From NCBI GenBank assembly GCA_009692585.1, contig SHYX01000060.1, positions 1-24,585 of the forward strand: a DNA stretch of 24,585 bases, read 5' to 3'. How positions within the stretch are numbered: the stretch's first letter is position 1; each line of letters opens with the position of its first letter. The notes beneath the pieces were generated by a model. The model did not search any database. It saw nothing but the letters and a program-made list of their open reading frames with translations, and was not told the origin of the DNA. The position numbers and the translations under genes are program-made. This stretch comes from Myxococcales bacterium. GTDB taxonomy: Bacteria; Myxococcota; UBA796; SXON01. Of this stretch, positions 7,569 to 18,422 are shown piece after piece.

Positions 7569-9515
7569 ATGCGCGTCAGCCCCGCCTTCCTGTCCGCCCT
7601 CTTCGCCTGTACGCCCGCTCCGGTCACCGACCCCGCCGCCGACTCTTCCGGCTCTCTGGACACTGCCGACAGCGGTGAGCCCGGCGACACCTCCGAGCAC
7701 ACGGGCGACAGCACGGACACCCACACCGATCCCGTCGACGTCACCGGCCTCCGCGGCGTGATCCTGTTCATCGGCGACGGCATGGGTCCCGAGCACGTGG
7801 CCGCCGGTGGGATGTACGCCAACGGGGCCTCGGGCTCGCTCACCATGGAGACCCTGCCGAATCGCGGCAGGGCCCGCACCGCCTCACTCTCAGGGACGAC
7901 CGACTCCGCTGCAAGCGCCACGGCGCTGGCGACCGGCCACAAGACCTGGAACGATGTGGTGGGTCAAAATCGAGACGGAGCGGTCGTCGAGAACCTGTTG
8001 GAACGGGCGCGTGCCCTGGGCCTGGCCACTGGCATCGTCACCACCGACCGCCTCACCGGCGCCACGCCCTCGAGCTTTGTTGCCCACGCGCCGAATCGCG
8101 GCGACGTCATCGGCATCGTCCTCGACTACAACACCTCACTCCCCGACGTGACGCTGGGGGGGGGCTTCGACGAGTTCGAGTCGTCCCTGGCGGCGCTTCC
8201 GGCCCAGGTCGTCACCACCCGCACTGCGCTGCTGGCCGCCGTTCCCGACGGCCGTAGCCTCTTCGGCGTGTTCGCCAACACGCAGTTTCTCTTCGTCTCG
8301 GAAGGCTACGACGCCGAGACGCCGACGCTGGCGGAGATGACCGAGCGGGCGTTGGCGTGGCTGGACGACGACCCCGAAGGGTTCTTCCTCATGGTCGAGG
8401 GCGCGCGGATCGACCATGGCAGCCACGGCCGCGATGCCGGGCAGGCGCTGCCTGAGGTGATCGCCCTCGACGCCGCGGTTGCGGCGGCCAATGGTTGGGC
8501 GGATGCCGCGGCTCACGAGGTGACGCTGATCGTCACCGCCGATCACGAGTGCGGTGGACTGACGCTCACCGGCGCGGCTCCGGCGGGGACGCTCCCGCCG
8601 ACAACCTGGCGTTGGGGGCAGCACACCAACGCTGACGTTCCCGTCTACGCACGTGGAGCCCTCACAGAGGTGTTGGCCGACCAGCGGCTCGACCAGATCT
8701 GGGTACACGCGACCCTGGCTGCGGCGGTGGACGGGGCACGCTCGGTCACGCCGCCGGAGGTCCCGGCGCTCATCGACGGCACCACCTCGGAGGTGAGTGA
8801 GATCGTCGTGACCCAGACCTGGGCGTCGAGTTTCGGCCCCGGCTACAACCAGCTCGATGCGCTGCGCCTCGGTGCCGATGTCGACGGGCTCCGCGTCGGA
8901 GTCGATGGGGTCTTCCAGCGCGAGGACAACGCGGTCCTGGTGCTCGTGGACCTCGATTACGGCGCCGGCACCGGCTTCGGGCAGGAGTTGGTCCTCTCCG
9001 ACCTCGATGATGGGCTGGACGCGGCGATCAGCAACACCGAGGTGTTCATCGACGTGCCGGGAGTGGGCTTCGACGTGGTGCTCGGGGCCGTCGGCGCCGA
9101 GGAGACCATCTTCGGCGAGCCCGGCGAGACTGGAGGCCTGCGAGGCTTCGCCAACGGCAGCGGCGCGGCGGACAACTTTGCGTGGTTGCAGGCCATCAGC
9201 GCCTTTGACGACGGCAACGTCTCGGTGGGCGGGCCGGCGCCCGATGCCGGCGCCACCGGCCTGACCGAGAACGGCTTCGAGGGCCTGATTCCCTGGGGGG
9301 AGCTGGGCCCCCCGGCGCTGGAAGGCGGGGGCACCACCATCGCGGTGGCCGTGGTCCTGGTCAACTACGGCGGCGACTGGGCCAGCAACCAGGCGCTGCC
9401 GCCTTTGGCCGAGGAGACCGAGCCGGGGGCGGGCGCGATCGTGCTCTCCCGGGTCGTCACGCTGGAGGTGGATGGGCTGGGGTTTCCGGTGGGGGCAGCG
9501 GCGGTGGTGCCCTAG
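7569..9515 (+). CDS. PhoA-family alkaline phosphatase lipoprotein with extra C-terminal domain
   Basis: The product is 648 residues from ATG 7569, chosen because it opens a lipoprotein signal (MRVSPAFLSALFAC, Cys14). An Asp/Ser/Thr-rich linker (about 20-58) follows. The alkaline phosphatase domain has the metal ligand Asp70 in GDGMG, nucleophile Ser113 in TDSAASATA, the VEGARIDHGSHG block, DH in TADHECGG, and His in QHTNADVPVYA, so the zinc site looks complete. At the position of E. coli Asp153 (usually Asp or His) there is Gly164 (TGATP), so the third, magnesium site is altered. Residues from about 415 to 648 form an extra strand-rich domain (YNQLDALRLGADVDGLRVGV, VLVLVDLDYGAGTGFG) of DOMON/CBM-like appearance. 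The enzyme should release phosphate from phosphomonoesters at the cell surface. No Pho box was recognised. Confidence 0.88.
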   Translation: MRVSPAFLSALFACTPAPVTDPAADSSGSLDTADSGEPGDTSEHTGDSTDTHTDPVDVTGLRGVILFIGDGMGPEHVAAGGMYANGASGSLTMETLPNRGRARTASLSGTTDSAASATALATGHKTWNDVVGQNRDGAVVENLLERARALGLATGIVTTDRLTGATPSSFVAHAPNRGDVIGIVLDYNTSLPDVTLGGGFDEFESSLAALPAQVVTTRTALLAAVPDGRSLFGVFANTQFLFVSEGYDAETPTLAEMTERALAWLDDDPEGFFLMVEGARIDHGSHGRDAGQALPEVIALDAAVAAANGWADAAAHEVTLIVTADHECGGLTLTGAAPAGTLPPTTWRWGQHTNADVPVYARGALTEVLADQRLDQIWVHATLAAAVDGARSVTPPEVPALIDGTTSEVSEIVVTQTWASSFGPGYNQLDALRLGADVDGLRVGVDGVFQREDNAVLVLVDLDYGAGTGFGQELVLSDLDDGLDAAISNTEVFIDVPGVGFDVVLGAVGAEETIFGEPGETGGLRGFANGSGAADNFAWLQAISAFDDGNVSVGGPAPDAGATGLTENGFEGLIPWGELGPPALEGGGTTIAVAVVLVNYGGDWASNQALPPLAEETEPGAGAIVLSRVVTLEVDGLGFPVGAAAVVP

Positions 9516-9667
9516 TCGCTGCCGTCGCGACCGAGGCCGATTGGCGGCCGCCGCTTCGCGTCGCCGGGCTCTCGCTCCGGGCCTTGGGCCCTCCACTCGA
9601 TCCCTGCCGCGGCGGGGTGCCGGAGGCGTGCGCCCGATCCGGACTCCCCTGCGGGTGACAGCCGTCG

Positions 9668-10404
9668 GTGGACGGTCACGGGCGGCGGCGCGCCCGGGGC
9701 GCCGACGAGTGGTGCGACAGCGCCGACAACGACTGTGACGGCGAGGTGGACGAAGCCGCCGTGGACGCCCTGCCCTTCTACGAGGACGCCGACGGCGACG
9801 GGTTCGGCAACGCCAGCGTCACCACCTGCGCGTGCAGTACGGCGCCGGGCACCCCGGAAGCTTGCGATGCACCTGCAGACGTGGACTGCGACGGGCTGGT
9901 GGGCACCGACGACGCCGATGCCGACGGGCTCCTCGCTTGCGAGGACTGTGACGATGGCGACGCCACGGTGGGGGCCCTGACTCGTGGTATGCCGATCGGG
10001 ACGCCGACGGCTGGGGCGACCCGGGCCAGTCCTTGAACGCGTGCGCCGCTCCTGCTTGGTTTCTGGCCGACGACACCGACTGCAACGACGCGTCGTCGGT
10101 CGCATGGCCGGGCGCGCCGGAGGTGTGGTACGACGACGAAGACGAAGACTGCGCAGGCGGGGACGACTGGGATCAGGACCTGGACGGCTACGCGGCGCCG
10201 GATGCCGACTGTCTCGACACCGACCCCGCGGTGAGTCCGGCGGGCACCGAGGTGTGTGGGAACCACCTGGACGACGATTGCGACCAGACCGACAACGGCT
10301 GTTCGTGGACGGGGCCGCAGCCGCTGGGCAGTGCCGACGCCGTCGTGAGAGGTACCGTGGTCAGCCAGAATCTGGGGACGAGTTGGGCCGTCGCCCGGGA
10401 CTAG
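9668..10404 (+). pseudogene. frameshifted MopuaD-repeat (Cys/Asp-rich metal-binding) protein remnant
   Basis: Two ORFs in different frames together read as one repeat protein. The first gives DEWCDSADNDCDGEVDE, FYEDADGDGFGN and CEDCDDGDATVGA. The second continues, from about 9979, DSWYADRDADGWGDPG, LADDTDCNDASS, NHLDDDCDQTDNGC and then GPQPLGSADAVVRGT. These are the DxDxDG, DCDD and CDGxDDDCDG signatures of putative metal-binding MopuaD repeats, and the end looks like the start of an FG-GAP region. The frame changes around 9970-9980, at a run of five Gs. Both ends are missing: no signal peptide, and a TAG stop (10402-10404) where FG-GAP repeats would normally continue. It is either a decayed surface protein gene or, for the frameshift alone, a homopolymer sequencing error. 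Confidence 0.6.
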
Positions 10405-10439
10405 GTCGGTCCGGGCGACGCGCTGTCGAGGGCGTCGCC
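10389..10439. repeat. two overlapping, mutually exclusive inverted repeats
   Basis: Arm 10389-10398 (CGTCGCCCGG) pairs perfectly with 10411-10420 (10 bp, 12-nt loop). The same middle arm (10414-10421) also pairs perfectly with 10432-10439 (8 bp, 10-nt loop). The two hairpins compete for one arm, an attenuator-like geometry. They straddle the premature stop of the MopuaD remnant. GC-rich DNA makes such pairs fairly common. Confidence 0.4.
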
Positions 10440-10539
10440 GGTGTGGGGCCCGCCGGTGTCCGTCGCCGGGTTGGTGGCGCCATCATTGCCCGGTAACCCG
10501 CCACCGGCTGCCCCCCTGGGCGAAGCTGCATCGCATCGG

Positions 10540-10545
10540 TACGAT
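10540..10545 (+). promoter_or_regulatory. orphan -10-like TACGAT
   Basis: TACGAT is followed 6 nt later by GTG (10552), the same spacing as before real genes at 6885 and 24447, but the reading frame from that GTG is Arg-rich and unconvincing. A strong hairpin follows at 10567. It may be the relic of a lost gene or the promoter of a short structured RNA. Confidence 0.3.
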
Positions 10546-10566
10546 GCTCAGGTGCCTCGGTGGGGG

Positions 10567-10609
10567 CGTCGCCATCGAAGAGATCGAGGCGTCTCAATCG
10601 ATGGCGGCG
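10567..10609. repeat. long imperfect hairpin
   Basis: Arms 10567-10578 and 10598-10609 pair over 12 positions (one G:T). After an internal loop, GAGA (10580-10583) pairs with TCTC (10592-10595) around an 8-nt loop. No T-tract follows on either strand. It could act as a bidirectional terminator between the plus-strand remnant and the minus-strand cupin gene, or be the core of a small RNA. Confidence 0.45.
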
Positions 10610-10741
10610 GCGATGCCGAGGCCGGTCGCCCCCGATGGCGATGCCGCTCCCGCCGCCCCCAGTGCAGCGGCCGCTTCCGGGCGACCGGGAGGGAGCGGCG
10701 CCCGCGGCCTGTGGCGCGGGATCCTGCTTTTCCCTCACCCG

Positions 10742-11200
10742 CTACCCGAAGTCGATCTCCCCCCCCGGCAGGAAGTACAGGATCAGCATCCTGCCACCAC
10801 TGACGGTCGGGACGTGCCGGCTGCCGGGTGGATAGCTCTGAAAGCGCGCCCGCCGCCCGTCGAAAGCGGGCTGGCCGATCAGATCGATGCAGAGCTCCAC
10901 CTCACCGCGGGGGTGGGTGTGGGCGCCGGCGGCGGGGCCGTCCATGTCGACGGCGTCGATGCTGTGGCCGTGGGTGTCGGCGCTCGGTCGGCTGATGCGC
11001 CCGAAACGGACGCCGCCCGCCTCTTTGGGCGTCAGCCAGCCGGCCGCATGCGCTGCGAGCGCGGTGGCTTCCAGCTCATCGGTGGATAGCGCCTCAAGCC
11101 CTGCTTCGAGAGCAGCGCCGTCGGTGGTTCCGAGCCGCGCCACCACGGCCGCAATCGGGGCGCAGAGGCGAATAAGGTCTTCGCGGGTGACTTCGATCAC
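10742..11200 (-). CDS. DUF4863 cupin, resembles 4-hydroxylaminobenzoate lyase
   Basis: The product is 152 residues. A helical N-terminal third (1-60) is followed by a small cupin-like domain: GAHTHPRGEVELCIDL supplies likely metal-binding His residues and a Glu, and ARFQSYPPGSRHVPTVSGG then LILYFLPGGEIDFG closes the domain. This pattern matches the DUF4863 family, which includes PnbB, an enzyme turning 4-hydroxylaminobenzoate into protocatechuate and ammonia. I recall the family by pattern only, so the substrate is uncertain. The start is GTG (11200-11198), without a Shine-Dalgarno but with a TAGCAT box 9 nt upstream. It is downstream of actF on the same strand, separated by 217 bp with a hairpin, so it is probably a separate transcript. 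Confidence 0.6.
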   Translation of the reverse strand: MIEVTREDLIRLCAPIAAVVARLGTTDGAALEAGLEALSTDELEATALAAHAAGWLTPKEAGGVRFGRISRPSADTHGHSIDAVDMDGPAAGAHTHPRGEVELCIDLIGQPAFDGRRARFQSYPPGSRHVPTVSGGRMLILYFLPGGEIDFG

Positions 11201-11209
11201 GGCCGGGAG

Positions 11210-11215
11210 ATGCTA
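11210..11215 (-). promoter_or_regulatory. -10-like TAGCAT before the cupin start
   Basis: On the minus strand TAGCAT is followed by 9 nt (CTCCCGGCC) and then the GTG start at 11200. Transcription would start within a few bases of the start codon. No Shine-Dalgarno is present. Confidence 0.4.
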
Positions 11216-11381
11216 ATTCGCGCCCCGCGCCGCGGAGAGGCTGCCGTGGCCGATTCCCCTGGATCTCGCCATCCTGCGCCTCCGCTCTGCGGCCGGGCGG
11301 AGAGGGGAGAGGTCCGCGTCGCAGCGTGTTATCAACGCGCGGTGCGCCGGGAAGTCCGGGTCCGGAGGGAACGGGCCGGTA

Positions 11382-11408
11382 GGGGAGAGGGCGGTCAGCC
11401 CTTTCCCC
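11382..11408 (-). terminator. hairpin after actF, probable operon terminator
   Basis: Arms 11382-11392 and 11398-11408 pair over 11 positions around a 5-nt loop (GGTCA on the plus strand), with one imperfect pair (87 against 103). It starts 10 bases beyond the actF stop codon. There is no T-tract after it on the minus strand, so it may be a processing/stability hairpin or a weak terminator. Confidence 0.45.
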
Positions 11409-11417
11409 CTCTCAGGA

Positions 11418-12752
11418 TCAGTGCGAGTGCGCGCCGCCGACGTGGATGTGCACATCGTCGGGGTGCGGGTGCATGAACGGGTCGCTGATCGGCACCGCGG
11501 GGACCCGGGCAAGTACGTTGAGCACCACCGTCAGGAAGGCCGAGACGAACCCGATCACCAGCCCGATCTCGACGAGGCCGATGGGAAGCTCGTTCTTGAA
11601 CCACACCGCGGGCATGATCAGGATGAACCGTTCGAGGAAGACCCCGATGGCGATCACGATGGCGACCGCCACCAGCGACCTCGGCGTCTTCTTGATCCCG
11701 CGGCTCAAGAGCACGGTGAACGGAATGAAGAAACACATCGAGATCACGACCTTCGACAGGCCAGACCACGGCTCGATGTACATGCGCAGGATGAGGTACC
11801 AGGTCTCTTCCGGCATGTTCCCGTACCAGATCGGCAGCAGGTGCGCGAAGAAGTTGTAGGTCCAGAAGATGCCGAGGGCGAACATCATCTTGCCGAGGTC
11901 GTGGTAGTGCTTCGGCGTGAGCAGGTGGTCGATCTTGAGCCATGCGCCAAAGAACACGCTCACGATGCAGATCCAGTTGATGCCGAGCCAGAAGCTCGAC
12001 ACGAAGGTCCACGCCGGGAACATGTTGGCGTACCAGTGGGGCGAGAGGCTCATCATCGCGTCGACCGCGAACAAGCTGAAGAAGATCGCGTAGAGGATCA
12101 CGATCACCGGCGCCAGGCGGATGTTCTTCTGGTAGGTCTCTTCGGCTTCGACGGCCTTGCCGCGCCAGCCGACGGTGAGGTTGGCCCAGAAGGCCGGCGC
12201 CCGGGTGCCGAGCGCCTCCGCGGCCACGCCCATGTCGGCGCGCATGCTGTTCCGGATGAACACGAAGTCCAGAACCATGAGCACGCCGAGCATCGCCAGC
12301 TGCCGAGCCACGAAGAAGCCGGGCTGGAGCCAGATGGCCTTGTGTGCCGGCATGTCCTCGTGCAACCACGGATAGAGCTCAAGCCCACCCCCCAGGAGGA
12401 AGATGGCGTAGATCGCGTAGTTCACCGGCATGAAGAACCAGAACGACTCGGCGATGCGCTTGAACGGCCGGGTCCAGCGACCAAAAGTCAGCGTCTGCAC
12501 GACGGAGAACATCAGTCCGCCTTGCGCCACCGCCATGAAGTAGACGACGCAAACCAGAAGCGCGCCCAGCGTGCGGTGTGATTCGGTGCTCAAGCCATAG
12601 GCGAGGGACGCCAGGCCGATGCCCACGCCGATGAGCCCCATCTTCATGGTGCCGTCCGGGAGGTCGCGCGGCGTGCTCTCGACCGTTGCGCGCACGTCCG
12701 GGCCTGGGCCCACGGTGCGCCGGGTGGCGGCGAGAATGTCGACTTCGCTCAT
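11418..12752 (-). CDS. actF: Alternative Complex III subunit ActF (NrfD-like membrane protein)
   Basis: The product is 444 residues with about ten membrane helices after a soluble N-terminus of about 35 residues. It is the second NrfD/PsrC-like membrane subunit of Alternative Complex III, paralogous to ActC. Characteristic stretches include FMAVAQGGLMFSVVQT, ESFWFFMPVNYAIYAIFLLG, WLGINWICIVSVFFGAWLKI and GIFWTYNFFAHLLPIWYGN. The C-terminus is His-rich (HPHPDDVHIHVGGAHSH), which could bind metal. The start ATG overlaps the actE stop as ATGA, and the gene ends the act operon, with a hairpin 10 bases beyond its stop. ActF is structural or takes part in proton handling in the characterised complexes. 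It is expected in the cytoplasmic membrane. Confidence 0.92.
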   Translation of the reverse strand: MSEVDILAATRRTVGPGPDVRATVESTPRDLPDGTMKMGLIGVGIGLASLAYGLSTESHRTLGALLVCVVYFMAVAQGGLMFSVVQTLTFGRWTRPFKRIAESFWFFMPVNYAIYAIFLLGGGLELYPWLHEDMPAHKAIWLQPGFFVARQLAMLGVLMVLDFVFIRNSMRADMGVAAEALGTRAPAFWANLTVGWRGKAVEAEETYQKNIRLAPVIVILYAIFFSLFAVDAMMSLSPHWYANMFPAWTFVSSFWLGINWICIVSVFFGAWLKIDHLLTPKHYHDLGKMMFALGIFWTYNFFAHLLPIWYGNMPEETWYLILRMYIEPWSGLSKVVISMCFFIPFTVLLSRGIKKTPRSLVAVAIVIAIGVFLERFILIMPAVWFKNELPIGLVEIGLVIGFVSAFLTVVLNVLARVPAVPISDPFMHPHPDDVHIHVGGAHSH

Positions 12753-13429
12753 TGCGGCGTGTCCGGTGCGGAGGGGGGCGCGGGCGGGACGTAGGCCGCG
12801 GCGGGAAGGGTGCGCATGTAGGCGACCACCGACCAGCGCTCGGCATCCGTCAGGAGCGCGCCGTAGGACGGCATGCCGGCCCCGATGGCGACGAGGCCCG
12901 CCGGGCGTTCGGCGGTGGCGCCGAGGCTGCCGTTGCCGCCGTTGCGGATGTAGGAGTACAGGAAGCCGTCGCTCAGCTTGGCGGTCCGCGAGGACGCGCC
13001 GGAGAGCATCGGCGCCGGCATCATGAAGCGCCGCACGCCGGTCGCGACGTCGTTCTTGGTGACCGGACCGTCACCTTTGCCCTCGAGTCCGTGACAGGGG
13101 GCGCAATTGATGCGGAACAGCTTCTGGCCGCGCGTCGTGTGGTTGGCGGCTTTGGCGTAGGGGTCGGTCAGCGCGTCGACCGTCGGCATGTCCGTGCGGG
13201 ACACCGTCGCGATGCTGGCGTTCTGATAGTACCCGGCATCGCGCGGCAGGGGCGCGCCCAACGCCTCGCGGGCGACGACGTCTGCGGGCTGCGGCTTCAT
13301 CTCCCACTCGTAGGCCTTGAACATGACCGCATCGACCATGTCGATGTCCCAGGGGGAGGCCCACGCCGCCGCCGAGACGAGCAGCAGCCCGCCGACGAGC
13401 CAACGTTTGCGCGACGAGCTCTCAACCAT
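12749..13429 (-). CDS. actE: Alternative Complex III subunit ActE (monohaem cytochrome c)
   Basis: The product is 226 residues. A cleavable signal peptide (KRWLVGGLLLVSAAAWAS, cleavage near residue 25) exports it. A single haem c motif CAPCH lies at residues 109-113, and Met residues in MMPAPMLSG or GAGMPSYG are candidate sixth ligands. It would take electrons from the ActB iron-sulfur chain or ActA and pass them to a soluble or oxidase-bound acceptor. ActE of characterised complexes is often lipid-anchored. No lipobox cysteine is visible here, so this one may be held only by its partners. The start overlaps actD by 8 bp and the stop overlaps actF. The Pro-rich tail (VPPAPPSAPDTPQ) is probably disordered. 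Confidence 0.92.
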   Translation of the reverse strand: MVESSSRKRWLVGGLLLVSAAAWASPWDIDMVDAVMFKAYEWEMKPQPADVVAREALGAPLPRDAGYYQNASIATVSRTDMPTVDALTDPYAKAANHTTRGQKLFRINCAPCHGLEGKGDGPVTKNDVATGVRRFMMPAPMLSGASSRTAKLSDGFLYSYIRNGGNGSLGATAERPAGLVAIGAGMPSYGALLTDAERWSVVAYMRTLPAAAYVPPAPPSAPDTPQ

Positions 13430-13958
13430 GGGACACCTCGATGGCGCCGGAGTGTTCGAGGATGTGCAGGATCTGCGCGGTCTGCCCGCCGGTGCGTTCG
13501 AAGACGATGCCGAAGCAGTCGTTGGTGAAGCGCGGGTCTTCTACGGCAGGGTGCAGGTTGGTGGCCGGCAGCCCGCAGTGGATGAGCAGTCCAAAGAGGG
13601 TCATCATCGACGCCCAGAGGATCGTGCCTTCGAAGGTGATGACCAGGAAGGGGGGGATCGAGACCAGCGGCTTGCCGCCGGGGATGATCATCGGCCAGTT
13701 GGCGTGGGTCAGCGACGCCAGCGTGAAGATCATGGTGCCGCCGGTGATGCCGCCAGCCAGCGTCATCCAGCGAATCGGGCTGGGCTCGCCCTTGTACATC
13801 AGCTCCTCGATCTCGTGCCGCGGGAAGGGGCTCATGACCTGGAAGTCGGTGAAGCCCGCGGCCTGCAGGTCGTGGATTGCCTGCAAGAGGCAATCAAGCT
13901 GCCTGTAGACGGCCTTGACGGCGACGTTGGCGGCGGTGGTGGCTGCGGCGGTGCTCAT
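13422..13958 (-). CDS. actD: Alternative Complex III subunit ActD (DUF3341)
   Basis: The product is 178 residues and belongs to DUF3341, the small two-helix subunit of Alternative Complex III. The N-terminal domain (AVYRQLDCLLQAIHDLQAAG, then FQVMSPFPRHEIEELM) is soluble. Two membrane helices follow (about 75-100, LAGGITGGTMIFTLASLTHA, and about 110-138, LVITFEGTILWASMMTLFGLLI), then a short soluble tail (DPRFTNDCFGIVFERTG). It holds the membrane subunits together and has no cofactor motifs. The start overlaps the actC stop as ATGA, and it overlaps actE by 8 bp, indicating coupled translation in the fixed order C-D-E. Confidence 0.92.
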   Translation of the reverse strand: MSTAAATTAANVAVKAVYRQLDCLLQAIHDLQAAGFTDFQVMSPFPRHEIEELMYKGEPSPIRWMTLAGGITGGTMIFTLASLTHANWPMIIPGGKPLVSIPPFLVITFEGTILWASMMTLFGLLIHCGLPATNLHPAVEDPRFTNDCFGIVFERTGGQTAQILHILEHSGAIEVSHG

Positions 13959-15288
13959 TTGGCGGCGACCTCCCCATCAGACTTGAGCGGCGGACGGAGC
14001 GTCTCTTTGACCTCGGCGATCGCGACGCTGGGCATGATCTTCACGAATAGCAGGAACCAGAGGAGGAACCACGCGAACGAGAAGATGAGGATGCCGATCT
14101 CGATGTAGGTGGGGAGGTAGTACACCCACGCGGCCGGGTCGAAGCTGTGGGCCAACGAGCTGGCGATGATGTTGAAGCGCTCGAACCACATGCCCACGTT
14201 GATGATGAGGCTCACCACGAACAGGCCCATGAATGAGGTCCGGACCTTCTTGAACCACCACACCAGCGGTAGCACGCAGTTGCAGGAGAACATGATCCAG
14301 AACACCCACCAGTATTTGCCGACCACGCGGTCGACGAACACGCCCCACTCGTAGGGGTTGTCCGAGTACCAGGCGACGAAGTACTCCGTGCCGTAGGCAT
14401 AGGTCAGGATGCCGCCGGTGAACATGCACAACTTCGCGAGATGCTCGAAGTGCCAGATGTGAATGTACGCCTCGAGCCTGAAGAACTTGGTGAGCGGCAA
14501 CATCAGGGTGATGACCATCGCGCAGCCCGAGTAGATGGCGCCAGCGACGAAGTAGGGCGGGAAGATCGTGCTGTGCCAGCCGGGGGTGTTCGCCATCGCG
14601 AAGTCCCAGGACACCACGCTGTGAACCGAGAGCACCAGCGGCGTTGCCAGCGCGGCAAAGAAGCCGTACGCGGCCATGTAGTGGTGCCACTGCTTGTCGG
14701 TGCCCCGCCAGCCGAGCGCCATGGCGGCGTAGAGCTTGCGGGTCATGCCGCGTGTGTTGTCGCGAACGGCGGCGATGTCGGGGACCAGCCCGATGAGGAA
14801 GAACACCGTCGACACCGTGAAATACGTGCTGATGGCGAAGACGTCCCACATCAGGGGCGACTTGAAGTTCTGCCAGAGCTGACGCTGATTGGGGTATGGG
14901 AAAAGCCAGTAAGCCTGCCACGCCCGACCGACGTGAATCGCTGGGAAGAGCGCGGCGGTCATGACGGCGAAGATGGTCATCGCTTCTGCGGCCCGGTAGA
15001 TCCCGGTGCGCCAGCGGCTTCGCGTCAAGAAGAGGATCGCGCTGATCAGCGTCCCGGCGTGGCCGATGCCGACCCAGAACACGAAGGTCGTGATGTACAC
15101 GCCCCAGAAGACCGGCGGGTGGTACCCGGCGACGCCGAGCCCCCACACCAACTGGATGCCCCAGCAGACGGCCCCGTAGGCCAGCGCGAGGCCGACGATG
15201 GCCATGAAGCCCCACCACAGGCTCGTGGCGTTGAACAGGGGCCGCATGACGTCGCGGTTGACCTGGGAGTAGGTGAGCTTGTCTGACA

Positions 15289-15289
<1 letters not shown>
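13955..15289 (-). CDS. actC: Alternative Complex III subunit ActC (NrfD-like, quinol-oxidising)
   Basis: The product is 444 residues with about ten membrane helices and belongs to the NrfD/PsrC family. It is the quinol-binding subunit of Alternative Complex III. His119 (FPAIHVGR) and Asp149 (SPLMWDVFA) are spaced 30 residues apart, the spacing I recall for the His/Asp pair at the quinol site of the Flavobacterium complex. His77 in GIGHAGTLIS is also conserved in the family. Electrons from quinol pass to the iron-sulfur clusters of ActB. The start ATG overlaps the actB stop (TGATG). The hydrophilic C-terminus (KETLRPPLKSDGEVAAK) is cytoplasmic or periplasmic and short. Nothing looks broken. 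Confidence 0.94.
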
Positions 15290-18411
<3,122 letters not shown>

Positions 18412-18422
18412 CGTGGCTCCCG

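Larger units (their letters stand above)
10405..10741. other. gene-poor stretch between the MopuaD remnant and the cupin gene
   Basis: No convincing gene was found. Fragments just after 10404 in mixed frames (VGPGDAL, then GVGPAGVRRRVGGAIIAR) may be further decayed FG-GAP sequence. Open frames across 10440-11090 on the plus strand are Arg- or Pro-rich and run into the antisense of the cupin gene, so they are treated as shadows. The stretch also holds a promoter-like box (10540-10545) and a strong hairpin (10567-10609). Confidence 0.5.

Noticed and set aside
8136..9596. 486-codon open frame antisense to the phosphatase
   Set aside because: It is a shadow of GC-rich codon usage opposite a gene with clear catalytic motifs; its translation has no recognisable domain.
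10544..11089. 181-codon plus-strand frame overlapping the cupin gene
   Set aside because: Its second half is the antisense of the DUF4863 gene and the first half is Ala/Pro-rich low complexity.
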